NCBI GenBank assembly: GCA_016649835.1
Contig: JAENWX010000004.1
Coordinates: 1-33,337 of the forward strand
DNA: 33,337 nucleotides
Direction: 5' to 3'
DNA from: Minisyncoccota bacterium
Lineage (GTDB): Bacteria; Patescibacteriota; Minisyncoccia; Phycocordibacterales; UBA9973
Under the pieces are notes generated by a model. That model was not told where the DNA came from and searched no databases. It worked only from the letters and a program-made list of their open reading frames with translations. Shown here piece by piece: positions 8,971 to 16,320 of the stretch. The translations under genes and the position numbers were made by a program. The first letter of the stretch is position 1. Every line of letters begins with the position of its first letter.

Positions 8971-8993
8971 AGCCTCAGGCAGTACCTGAGGCT
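8971..8993 (-). terminator. Terminator after mgtC
   Basis: A 9-bp GC-rich stem agcctcagg/cctgaggct with a 5-nt loop is flanked by T tracts on both strands. It follows the mgtC stop and precedes alaS. Confidence 0.88.
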
Positions 8994-8997
8994 TTTT

Positions 8998-9480
8998 CTA
9001 GTTTATGTCAGATTTAATATTATCTCTAAAATATTTTGTCTGTTTTATTTGTTCTTCTACTAGCCATAAAACTGTGAAAGTAAACAATGTAAGAGCGGTC
9101 GCAATTATTGCTAGATTAAAAAATTCAAAACCTACAGCCATTCCTATTCCAGCAGAAACCCACAAACCAGTAGCAGTAGTTAATCCAATTAATTTTGATT
9201 CTTTAGAAAAAATTAATCCTGTACCCAAGAAACCTATTCCTACTATTATTTGTGAAGCCATTCTAGTTGGATCTAATCCACCAGTAGTAAAATATTTAAT
9301 AGAAATCATTTCGGAAATAACTATAAATAAAGCAGCCCCCATAGAAACCAAAGCGTAAGTACGCATACCTGCAGTTTTGTGTGCCCATACACGTTCGGTA
9401 CCAATAATAAGGCCCAAAAGTAATGCTACTGAAAGACGAATTAATATACTTATAGTTTGTGCGTCTAAAATATTTTCCAT
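8998..9480 (-). CDS. MgtC/SapB-family membrane protein
   Basis: A 160-aa inner-membrane protein with about five hydrophobic segments. It carries the MgtC signature: LLGLIIGTERVWAHKTAGMR near residues 21-40, TYALVSMGAALF, and IVGIGFLGTGLIF. MgtC proteins are linked to growth at low magnesium and to control of membrane energetics; substrate transport is not established. The longer C-terminal domain of virulence MgtC is absent. An AAAGGA abuts the ATG, too close for a normal ribosome binding site. It is monocistronic with its own terminator. Confidence 0.9.
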   Translation of the reverse strand: MENILDAQTISILIRLSVALLLGLIIGTERVWAHKTAGMRTYALVSMGAALFIVISEMISIKYFTTGGLDPTRMASQIIVGIGFLGTGLIFSKESKLIGLTTATGLWVSAGIGMAVGFEFFNLAIIATALTLFTFTVLWLVEEQIKQTKYFRDNIKSDIN

Positions 9481-9633
9481 TCCTTTAAAAGCAAGTTACG
9501 ATTAGAATTTTATAAAAAATCGATACCTACTAAATTAAATTATTAATCATATGACTAGCAAAACCTCTAACGAAATCCATGTATAATAGTATAACAACAA
9601 GTGCTAAACATAAGCAAATAAAATACGACTTAT

Positions 9634-9677
9634 TACACATAACGTTTTTAAACGACCGTTTAAAAACGTTATGCGTA
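9634..9677. repeat. Left terminal palindrome of Cas2-like unit 1
   Basis: A perfect 17-bp inverted repeat (9638-9654 with 9657-9673) with a 2-nt centre, extendable to 9634-9677 with one mismatch. Bases 9634-9659 match the inverse of 10193-10219 at 23 of 26 positions with one gap. It lies 8-12 nt beyond the stop of the Cas2-like gene. Confidence 0.8.
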
Positions 9678-9684
9678 TCTTTGT

Positions 9685-10170
9685 TTATTTTAAATTCTTA
9701 GAATCCATTACATCAAATATTTTAATAAACTTATCTATCCCCAAAAGAACAGCCCTTTTGTGGAATTCTTTCGGCATAGGCCCTGTTCCTAACCAAACAC
9801 TTTTTTGTATCATAGTAAAACCCCAGAGTTTAATTTGATTTCGAAGCCAATCTCGAAGCTTCCTGTCTTTTTCTGGAATATCAAAAATTAGTATAAACTT
9901 GTTAGTCTTTAAAGGATATTCATAAATTAGTTTATACTTTGAAAACTGTTTTGAATTTATATTTATTAACTGTACATTATTATCTTCAATTTTTATGACA
10001 CCTTTTTTCTTTAAACGATAAATATTTTGCCTAAATACATTTTTATTAATTTCTCTTCTATTTTTCATTCTTTCCCATAATATCTGATGTCTTAATCGCG
10101 TAGATCTTGCAGATAATAAAAAAGCTATTATTTCATCAGTAATTGAAGATTTTTCGTTTAAATTATTCAC
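9685..10170 (-). CDS. Winged-helix protein with Cas2-like C-terminal domain
   Basis: A 161-aa protein. Residues about 10-68 look like a winged helix (RHQILWERMKNRREINKNVF, then YRLKKKGVIKIED). Residues about 85-155 follow the Cas2/PaaX-C ferredoxin-like pattern: KFILIFDIPEKDRKLRDWLR, then GFTMIQKSVWLG. The Asp in F-D-I-P aligns with the metal-binding Asp of Cas2, and Q-K-S-V is a Cas2 hallmark. No cas1 or CRISPR is visible. The start is GTG at 10170, and the predicted transcription start is at the same base. The gene is alone between inverted repeats. Nuclease, regulator or mobility factor are all possible; function unknown. Confidence 0.7.
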   Translation of the reverse strand: MNNLNEKSSITDEIIAFLLSARSTRLRHQILWERMKNRREINKNVFRQNIYRLKKKGVIKIEDNNVQLININSKQFSKYKLIYEYPLKTNKFILIFDIPEKDRKLRDWLRNQIKLWGFTMIQKSVWLGTGPMPKEFHKRAVLLGIDKFIKIFDVMDSKNLK

Positions 10171-10176
10171 AAAATA

Positions 10177-10205
10177 ATTGTAACACTTTCACACGGTCGT
10201 TACAA
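10177..10205 (-). promoter_or_regulatory. Promoter of Cas2-like gene 1, inside its repeat
   Basis: Minus strand TTGTAA (10200-10205), 17-nt spacer, TACAAT (10177-10182). The -35 lies in the right inverted repeat, and the start site is predicted at the GTG start codon. Confidence 0.6.
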
Positions 10206-10219
10206 ACCGTTATGGTGTA
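10193..10219. repeat. Right inverted repeat of Cas2-like unit 1
   Basis: A 27-nt sequence whose reverse complement begins tacaccataacgg and ends taacgaccgt. It matches the left repeat at 9634-9659 in inverted orientation. Together they delimit a 586-bp unit. Both outer flanks carry TAT, a weak hint of a 3-bp duplication in such AT-rich DNA. Confidence 0.65.
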
Positions 10220-10278
10220 TATTAATAATAAATATATTTTTAAAAAAATTATTGGAAAGAATTATTAGAAAAATTAGT

Positions 10279-11403
10279 TTAATAAGACACTACCCCACCA
10301 CCAAGACAAACATTTTCATAATAAACTACAATAGACTGTCCGCTCGAAACCAGCATAGGTTTATCAAAATTTATTATGGCAGTATTTTTATCTAATATTT
10401 TAACATCACAATCCACGTATTCTCCATGGTAACGAATTTGTGCTTTATAAATTTTATTATCTTCTGGTGTTACACTTATCCAATTAGTTTTTTCTAGATT
10501 ATATTTTTTAAATTGCTCAGGTGTATTATTTATAAGATTTTCAGAAACGGTAATAGTATTATCTTCTACATTTTTAGCAACAACATATAACGGTTTGTCA
10601 TTTTCAGAATGTTTAGTGAGAGTAAAACCATGTCTTTCTCCTAACGTAAAAAATACTGCTCCGTCATGAGTACCTATAACTTCTCTTTTATTGTCGCCAG
10701 GTTCTTTTGGAGCAAGTAAAACATCTCCCTTTTTTGATTCTATATAATGACCAAGAAAGTCTTTCATGTCTAATGGACCCAAAAAACACACACCCTGACT
10801 ATCTTTTTTAACAGCTGTAGGGAGTTTATATTTCAATGCAATTTTACGAACTTCTGACTTTTCTAAGTGCCCTATAGGGAAAAGTGTATGAGCTAAGTCT
10901 TCTTGTTTTAATGTCCAAAGGAAATAACTTTGATCTTTACTATTATCTATTCCTTTCTTTAATTCGTAATTCTTAATTTTTGTTCGTGATTTAGTAGAAT
11001 CACCTACTGGGTAATTATTTTGGGCATAATGTCCTGTTGCAATTGCATCAGCACCATATTCTTTTGCAAATTTCCAAAATACACCAAACTTTACTTCTCT
11101 ATTACACATAACATCAGGATTTGGAGTGTTTCCTTTTTTGTATTCTTCTATCATATAATCTGCCACGCCTTCCTTGTATTCTTTTTCAGCATCACATTCT
11201 AAAAAAGGAATTCCTAAGTGTGCACAAACACGCATCGCATCACGGCGTTCATCTTCCCAAGTACATTTAATAAAATCTGGTGTCCACGTACGAATAAAAA
11301 CCCCAACGACATTATATCCTTGCTCTATTAGAATAGCGGCAGAGACAGACGAGTCCACTCCACCAGAAACTCCCACGAATACTGTTTTGTTATTTTTAAT
11401 CAT
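10279..11403 (-). CDS. mnmA: tRNA 2-thiouridine synthase
   Basis: MnmA (374 aa) thiolates U34 of tRNA-Glu, -Gln and -Lys using ATP. The PP-loop SGGVDSS is at residues 13-19. Catalytic cysteines are C100 in NPDVMCNREVKFG and C206 in KDSQGVCFLG. The KGIDNSKDQSYFLW adenylation segment and the C-terminal beta-barrel are present. Residues about 140-150 (TKIKNYELKKG) contain a peptide encoded by the 7-nt repeat and lengthen the loop after GHYAQ by roughly 8 residues. The ATG at 11403 lies below a long structured leader. Confidence 0.95.
   Translation of the reverse strand: MIKNNKTVFVGVSGGVDSSVSAAILIEQGYNVVGVFIRTWTPDFIKCTWEDERRDAMRVCAHLGIPFLECDAEKEYKEGVADYMIEEYKKGNTPNPDVMCNREVKFGVFWKFAKEYGADAIATGHYAQNNYPVGDSTKSRTKIKNYELKKGIDNSKDQSYFLWTLKQEDLAHTLFPIGHLEKSEVRKIALKYKLPTAVKKDSQGVCFLGPLDMKDFLGHYIESKKGDVLLAPKEPGDNKREVIGTHDGAVFFTLGERHGFTLTKHSENDKPLYVVAKNVEDNTITVSENLINNTPEQFKKYNLEKTNWISVTPEDNKIYKAQIRYHGEYVDCDVKILDKNTAIINFDKPMLVSSGQSIVVYYENVCLGGGVVSY
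10956..10981. repeat. Heptamer repeat inside mnmA
   Basis: About 3.5 imperfect units of a 7-nt motif related to ATTCTTA, read in frame on the minus strand as part of KIKNYEL. It is the same family as the repeats at 11690, 12286 and 23162. Confidence 0.6.
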
Positions 11404-11454
11404 AATTATTTAGGTTAATAAAAATTGAATAAAATCCTGTGAGCAATGGTCTGG

Positions 11455-11519
11455 CTCCTCGTTTACCCTCGTCCGAGGACCTTGCAAACACCCAGTAGGT
11501 CATTTTACTAAATGAGGAG
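11455..11519 (-). other. Structured leader candidate upstream of mnmA
   Basis: An 11-bp outer stem (11455-11465 with 11509-11519, one G-U type change) encloses a small stem ccuc/gagg near 11467-11478 and alternative pairings (gttt 11461-11464 with aaac 11486-11489). It lies about 50 nt upstream of the mnmA start. It matches no riboswitch I can name. The rest of 11404-11713 holds a hairpin cluster and a heptamer repeat, with no gene seen. Confidence 0.4.
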
Positions 11520-11606
11520 TTTTGTTTAATTTTATTTAATTAATATAATTGTTCCATAAAATAAGCTCTTTTCAAAATACGCACATAAAATTCTGCTGAA
11601 TTTTTG

Positions 11607-11653
11607 CTATGCTACCCATAGGGTCAATCTGGTGATTGAGGCTCGACAGCCTC
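11607..11653 (-). other. Cluster of three hairpins
   Basis: Consecutive stems: ctatg/catag (11607-11621), tcaatc/gattga (11624-11639) and gaggct/agcctc (11638-11653, tetraloop). It lies between the methyltransferase stop and the mnmA leader. It may end the upstream transcript or be part of a longer leader; no strong T tract follows. Confidence 0.4.
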
Positions 11654-11689
11654 CCAAGGCATTTTTCAAAGACTTATTTTCTTTCACAA

Positions 11690-11722
11690 TTTCTAATTCT
11701 TAATTCGTAATTATTAATTATT
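11690..11722. repeat. Heptamer repeat overlapping the methyltransferase 3' end
   Basis: Five imperfect 7-nt units of the ATTCTTA family. It runs into the last codons and stop of the methyltransferase gene (stop at 11714-11716). Confidence 0.6.
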
Positions 11723-12643
11723 CTTACTCCATCTTGCAAAGATTCCACAAGGAAGAAGTCTATCTCCCTCACTTTCTGCAATAACAAGTTCTCCTTTTTC
11801 AATCTCACCCTTATATTCTTTCATTATATCCTTTAAATTGTTTTCATAGGCAATAGATGAATACCCTGCAGTATAGCCGTTTATAATAACAAACAAAGGG
11901 TCGTCGGATAAAACTTCTTTACATAATTTCATTAACACTAAAAAATGTTCTTCTATTTTCCAGAGTTCATCCTTGGGTCCATGACCAAAAGATGGTGGGT
12001 CCATTATTATGGCATCATATTTTCTTCCTCTTTTTATTTCTCTTTTTAGAAACATTAAAACATCGTCCACTATCCATCTTATAGGAGCATCTTCTAAACC
12101 TGAAAGTTGAGCATTTATTCGTGCCCACTCAACTGCAGTTTTTGAACCATCTACATGGCAAACTTCAGCTCCAGCTTTTGCACAAGCAAGAGTTGCTCCA
12201 CCTGTATAACCAAAAAGATTGAGAACGGATATTTTTTTGAGAACGGAGTCTTTAGATAATTTTTTATGGTCTGGCCCTTCTTTTCCATTCTTAATTCTTA
12301 ATTCATAATTCTTAATTATCTCTTCCGTCCATTCCCAATTTGGAAGTTGCTCAGGAAAAAGACCTGTGTGCTTGAAAGATGTAGGACGAATTGAAAAATT
12401 TAAACCTCCAAATACTATATTCCAATTTCTAGAAGTACCCTCCTTTGCAATCCATTTAGTTTTATTATTATTACGAACAAATTGCAATTCTGCATTGTCC
12501 CAATATAGAGAATCTTTTCTTTTTTCCCATAATGCTTCTGGGTCTGGACGTCTTAATACATATGGACCATACCGTTCAAGTTTTTCTCCATTTCCAGAAT
12601 CTAGCAATTCATAATCTTTTTGTTTTTTTGTTATTAAAATCAT
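11714..12643 (-). CDS. RlmI/RlmK-like SAM-dependent methyltransferase
   Basis: A 309-aa class I methyltransferase. SAM motif I is LNLFGYTGGATLACAKAGAE (about residues 142-161), followed by VDGSKTAVEWARINA and the catalytic/substrate motif D-P-P-S-F-G. The layout resembles 23S rRNA cytosine-5 methyltransferases of the RlmI type, without an N-terminal PUA domain that I can see. Target base is not predictable. Residues about 110-120 (IIKNYELRIKNG) derive from the in-frame heptamer repeat and sit just before the SAM fold. It starts with ATG; mltG ends 71 nt upstream. Confidence 0.82.
   Translation of the reverse strand: MILITKKQKDYELLDSGNGEKLERYGPYVLRRPDPEALWEKRKDSLYWDNAELQFVRNNNKTKWIAKEGTSRNWNIVFGGLNFSIRPTSFKHTGLFPEQLPNWEWTEEIIKNYELRIKNGKEGPDHKKLSKDSVLKKISVLNLFGYTGGATLACAKAGAEVCHVDGSKTAVEWARINAQLSGLEDAPIRWIVDDVLMFLKREIKRGRKYDAIIMDPPSFGHGPKDELWKIEEHFLVLMKLCKEVLSDDPLFVIINGYTAGYSSIAYENNLKDIMKEYKGEIEKGELVIAESEGDRLLPCGIFARWSKNN
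12286..12320. repeat. Heptamer repeat inside the methyltransferase gene
   Basis: Five units with exact 7-nt spacing (attctta, attctta, attcata, attctta, attatc). On the coding strand they give K-N-Y-E-L-R-I-K-N, an insertion between the N-terminal region and the SAM-binding fold. Confidence 0.75.
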
Positions 12644-12713
12644 ATTTATCTCGCAGTAGCTTTATGTATATACTGACTTATTTAAAAATTTCACAAATTA
12701 TTTTATCTATTAA

Positions 12714-13622
12714 TTACTTTAAATACTTACTTATATTCCTCTTATGTTCGTCAAAGTTTCTTGCATAATGTACATTACCATTTTTATCATGAATATAATA
12801 CAGGTAGTCAGACTTAACAGGGTTTATAGCGGCAGAAATAGACATTAAACCTGGGTTATTTAAGGGTTTTTGAGGAAGACCCCTTATATTATAAGTAGAT
12901 TGATCTACATCAACCTGAAGAGCCATTCCAAAGGAAATTCTTTTCCATAAAATACCAGAAATTATAACGATGTCTTCTTTACCACTAGCTTCCCCTTCTA
13001 AAATAGAAGCCATTATAACTATTTCTGATAAAGTTTTACCACTTGAATTTATAGATGTCTCAATTTTTTTTATTCTGTTTTGAAAATTATTTGATAGTTT
13101 TTTTATAATTTCATCAGCATCATCCAGTGGATATAAAAAATATGTATCGGGGAACAGATAACCTTGTTTATCCAGAGTATTTGTTAAAAAAATATCTTTA
13201 TTAAAATTAATTAATTTAACTGATAATAAATTTGCTATTTCTTCGTTTGTTAAACCTTCTCTAATGGTTACTTTTACTGGTTCTATGCCGTGTCTACCCC
13301 TACCTACCTGTAAAGCAATTTTCCAAACGGGAGTATTTTCTTTTATTAAATAATCCCCTGAAATAATGCCTGGTCCAGATTTTAATAATTTAATATAAAG
13401 TTTAAATAAAAAATCATTTTTTACAACATTTATATCGCGTAGTTCTTGTGACAAAGAATCCACAGACTGTCCAACTCCCACATGAATAATAACTTCTTTG
13501 TTACTATTATGAGCTGTTAGAAATGAGTATAAAAAAACAATCAACAAAATAAAAACTAACAGAATATTAATTTTGTTTATTTTTGTCTTTTTTAAAATAA
13601 TTTCATCTATATTATTTTCCAC
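12714..13622 (-). CDS. mltG: Endolytic murein transglycosylase MltG
   Basis: A 302-aa YceG-like protein that cleaves nascent glycan strands and sets their length. A cytoplasmic N terminus precedes one membrane helix (about residues 18-36). The LysM-like part is followed by the catalytic domain: GYLFPDTYFL, IVIMASILEGEASGKED (E209 aligns with the catalytic Glu), QVDVDQSTYNIRGLPQKPLN and the terminal HYARNFDEHKRN. The start is GTG at 13622. This shows that peptidoglycan is made and trimmed by this cell. Confidence 0.93.
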   Translation of the reverse strand: MENNIDEIILKKTKINKINILLVFILLIVFLYSFLTAHNSNKEVIIHVGVGQSVDSLSQELRDINVVKNDFLFKLYIKLLKSGPGIISGDYLIKENTPVWKIALQVGRGRHGIEPVKVTIREGLTNEEIANLLSVKLINFNKDIFLTNTLDKQGYLFPDTYFLYPLDDADEIIKKLSNNFQNRIKKIETSINSSGKTLSEIVIMASILEGEASGKEDIVIISGILWKRISFGMALQVDVDQSTYNIRGLPQKPLNNPGLMSISAAINPVKSDYLYYIHDKNGNVHYARNFDEHKRNISKYLK

Positions 13623-13685
13623 CTTGTAATTAAAAATGGCATGTACATATTAACCATTTTAGTGAATATTTTATTAATGTGATTT

Positions 13686-14987
13686 TTATACAGGTAAATT
13701 TGAAGGCGGTTTCGCAATTTTTGATTCAATACGTTTAAAGCTTGGGGTTTCAGAAACCATACCTGGAAAGTGGAATATAGTTGCTATCTCTTCCGCAGAC
13801 ATTACTATAATTTGAGGATTATTTGAAGGGAAAAATATAGACAAAGCTGCAGGATATTTAATACTATACTGAAGCGGTGGGTGAAAAAATGTTCTTAATC
13901 GATAAAAATCTAGCATGCGTTTCTTTATTTTATCAAGAGCAAGCCCTGTAGGATCTGCCCAAGGAGCATCAAACTGAGTGGAGTTGATACGATTTAATTC
14001 ATTAGAAAAAGGTTGTGAATACTGACGGAAAATAAGGCGAGCATCACGTCTTAGATTGTTGAACTGGTCATTTGTACAGAGTCTTTTGTCAGAAAGTGTA
14101 ATTATACGGATACCAACATCAAAATGAACTTGTCCTAATTGTTCACTTATTATATTAATAACTGGCTCTAGATATTTAGGCACTGCTACCATTTTACCCA
14201 AAGAACTTGTAGCATCATCATTTTTAAGAGTACGTGTATAAGGAGCAAGAAGATCTTTTATGTATTCATTTGCTGCCTCATAAAAATCTACATGCTTACC
14301 TGTGCGATGACTGTGGTAAGTCTTTATATTTTGTCTTATTATTATCTGCATCCACATTTGTTGCCCTTTAGGAAGTGATCCAAGAAATTCTATTGTGGGA
14401 GTAATGGGATCAATTTTAAATTCTTCTTTAATCCCAGTCTTCATATCATCACCAAAATTTTTGTATGTCCTTATGGGCAAAAAATCTGCTTTTGTTTTAT
14501 TAAATTCACAGCCCCAAACATCCCAGTTGCCACCTTTTTTGTATTGGGGGATATCAAACACATAATCGTCCACTTCAATTACTTTTGCTTGAGGATACTG
14601 AGCATAGATTTGTGTTTCTACTAAATCTCGGATTCTGGTTGGAGTTCTAATATAAAAATGAACTCTTCCGTCTATAGATACCATTTCAAGAGAAAACCAC
14701 ATCCATGGCGCACCCATCATAAACTGCTCCCAAAATCCCTTTTTACTTTTATGAAAAAAAGCATTTGTAAAAATAAGCTCCATTGCAGCTGGGCTTTTTA
14801 TAACATCTCGTGGTATATGAATTTCAAGTAAAACCCACTTAATACCCATAATAAAACGTTCGGTTCTATAATGGTGCCATAGATTAAAAGCTATAATAGA
14901 AAGCGGTATAGGCATTAAATAGCCTATAGCTACTATAAGCATTTGTATCCAATTATAATCATGAGTGGCTAAAAAATCTTGAATCAT
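13686..14987 (-). CDS. Conserved CPR membrane protein, possibly DUF8128-like
   Basis: About 433 aa from the ATG at 14987 (an in-frame TTG at 15011 adds 8). One strong membrane segment lies near the N terminus (MLIVAIGYLMPIPLSIIAF), followed by a large soluble region. The segment from KWVLLEIHIPRDVIKSPAAM and the ending EEIATIFHFPGMVSETPSFK plus KPPSNLP resemble, from memory, the part that precedes the ATPase domain in VirB4/TraG-like CPR proteins. No Walker motif is present and no ATPase gene is adjacent. Role unknown; an envelope-complex link is inference. It follows a 28-codon membrane-peptide ORF by 4 nt. Confidence 0.55.
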   Translation of the reverse strand: MIQDFLATHDYNWIQMLIVAIGYLMPIPLSIIAFNLWHHYRTERFIMGIKWVLLEIHIPRDVIKSPAAMELIFTNAFFHKSKKGFWEQFMMGAPWMWFSLEMVSIDGRVHFYIRTPTRIRDLVETQIYAQYPQAKVIEVDDYVFDIPQYKKGGNWDVWGCEFNKTKADFLPIRTYKNFGDDMKTGIKEEFKIDPITPTIEFLGSLPKGQQMWMQIIIRQNIKTYHSHRTGKHVDFYEAANEYIKDLLAPYTRTLKNDDATSSLGKMVAVPKYLEPVINIISEQLGQVHFDVGIRIITLSDKRLCTNDQFNNLRRDARLIFRQYSQPFSNELNRINSTQFDAPWADPTGLALDKIKKRMLDFYRLRTFFHPPLQYSIKYPAALSIFFPSNNPQIIVMSAEEIATIFHFPGMVSETPSFKRIESKIAKPPSNLPV

Positions 14988-14991
14988 ATTA

Positions 14992-15078
14992 TTATCTTGT
15001 AAAAAACCCAATAAGTATTGCTATAAAAATCAAACCCAATATGATTAAAATAATATTTTGAATAAAACCTTTCTGCAT
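14992..15078 (-). CDS. Possible 28-aa single-pass membrane peptide
   Basis: ATG at 15078, stop TAA at 14992. A hydrophobic stretch (FIQNIILIILGLIFIAILIG) fills most of it. An extended -10 (TGA then TACAAT) ends 8 nt before the ATG, giving another leaderless prediction, though no clear -35 is seen. It is 4 nt upstream of the next membrane-protein gene, suggesting co-expression. It could simply be an AT-rich chance ORF. Confidence 0.35.
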   Translation of the reverse strand: MQKGFIQNIILIILGLIFIAILIGFFTR

Positions 15079-15109
15079 ATATTAGTATTGTATCATTATT
15101 ATAAATAAA

Positions 15110-15146
15110 AAAAAACCTCTCCGGTCTAAGCCAGAGAGGTTTTTTA
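15110..15146 (-). terminator. Terminator of the sigma-4/HARE gene
   Basis: Stem aacctctccgg/ccagagaggtt with one mismatch and loop tctaag, followed on the minus strand by nine T. It overlaps the stop codon of the gene at 15144. Confidence 0.88.
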
Positions 15147-16175
15147 TGCTATTACGTATTGTCCTCCTTTGTTCTTCTTAAAATATTTAGAATTCTGTAA
15201 ATTAACCAAAATTGTATTTTTCTTTAGATATCTTTCTTTCATAACTTGATCTACTATATCTTCTTTTGTCATAGGACCATTCTTTTTTAGAAGCTCCTTT
15301 ATAACATCTTTTACAACTCCAGTTTTATAACCCCATTCAGATAAAGCATATATGCCTCTACCTACTAATACGAATCTTGAATCTTTTATTAATTCATTAT
15401 GACAAGTGGCAACGTGGCATTTTTTATCAAAAGTACTAGCCACAGCTTTTGCAACTTCTCTAAAGTGCATAGGGCTTCCATGTTTTCTCATCATTAAAAA
15501 AGCGTAATCTTTAACTCCACGAGTTTTTATACTAGATGAAGTAGATTTACCCCATTCACCCAAGGGATTTTTGCTTATTTTTTTAGATATTGAAAGCCAA
15601 CGTTTTGCTATCTCTTCATTTTTATATTGTTCAGCTAGTCCCTTAACTTCATCTAAAAATTTAGCAACTAATTCTCCCTCAGAAATTAATTCATTTTCAG
15701 AAAGATTTTCAAAAAGATTTTTTAATGATTTATGTATTTGCTCTGATACATCAGCATCCACACTCCACCTTGTTTTAAAGTGCTCGTCTTCTTTATGTTT
15801 TGTAAATTCATCACCTAGTGTTAGGTATAAATGAATATGATTTTGAGTTAATTTGTCTTTAGATAAATGATTTAGTAAATCATTTTCAGAAACTACTGCA
15901 CCTAGTGTATGTATTAATTTTTTGAGTTCAGTAAAAACATCTTTTTCATTTTTAAAAGATTCTGACTTGCGAATTAGTGCTAAAGCAGTGTTTTCTATTT
16001 GACGAACACGCTCACGAGTAATGCCATATTTTTGACCTATGGCTTCAAGAGTTTTACGTTGTGTATCTGAGGTCAAACCAAAGCGACTAACAATCACTTC
16101 ATTTGCACGTGGTGTTAAACCAGAGAGCATTCTTTTTGTAACTTGTTTTGTTTTAAATGTAACTGTATTAGCCAT
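15144..16175 (-). CDS. Sigma-region-4-like / HARE-HTH regulator
   Basis: A 343-aa protein with sigma-type DNA-binding parts but no region 2 or 3. Residues about 15-65 are a sigma-70 region 4 helix-turn-helix (SGLTPRANEVIVSRFGL, GITRERVRQIENTALALI), which in sigma factors reads the -35. The middle is helical and charged. The C-terminal part holds HARE-HTH-like modules (GSPMHFREVAKAVAS, then NGPMTKEDIVDQVMKERY), as in the RNA polymerase delta subunit. It cannot be a complete sigma factor. The ATG at 16175 is chosen over GTG at 16214 because homology begins there. It has its own promoter and terminator. Confidence 0.78.
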   Translation of the reverse strand: MANTVTFKTKQVTKRMLSGLTPRANEVIVSRFGLTSDTQRKTLEAIGQKYGITRERVRQIENTALALIRKSESFKNEKDVFTELKKLIHTLGAVVSENDLLNHLSKDKLTQNHIHLYLTLGDEFTKHKEDEHFKTRWSVDADVSEQIHKSLKNLFENLSENELISEGELVAKFLDEVKGLAEQYKNEEIAKRWLSISKKISKNPLGEWGKSTSSSIKTRGVKDYAFLMMRKHGSPMHFREVAKAVASTFDKKCHVATCHNELIKDSRFVLVGRGIYALSEWGYKTGVVKDVIKELLKKNGPMTKEDIVDQVMKERYLKKNTILVNLQNSKYFKKNKGGQYVIA

Positions 16176-16255
16176 TTTGATTTTGCAAATTATGTTGAAC
16201 AATTCTTTTTGCACAACACTATTTAAAATTAAATTAATTGATTATTTGTCTCCTC

Positions 16256-16284
16256 ATAATATCACTACTATTGTATAAAGTCAA
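16256..16284 (-). promoter_or_regulatory. Promoter of the sigma-4/HARE gene
   Basis: Minus strand TTGACT (16279-16284), 17-nt spacer, TATTAT (16256-16261). It predicts a leader of about 75 nt before the ATG at 16175. Confidence 0.7.
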
Positions 16285-16291
16285 ATAATTT

Positions 16292-16319
16292 TTGACAAAT
16301 TCCCTAAAACCCTTACAAT
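16292..16319 (+). promoter_or_regulatory. Plus-strand promoter-like site antisense to typA
   Basis: A perfect TTGACA (16292-16297), 16-nt spacer and TACAAT (16314-16319). The predicted start is near 16326, inside the 3' end of typA on the opposite strand. No plus-strand gene follows. Confidence 0.4.
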
Positions 16320-16320
16320 A

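Noticed and set aside
9685-10170. Genuine CRISPR adaptation gene cas2
   Set aside because: It has a winged helix, no cas1 partner and no array; the resemblance is to the fold and the Q-K-S-V motif only.
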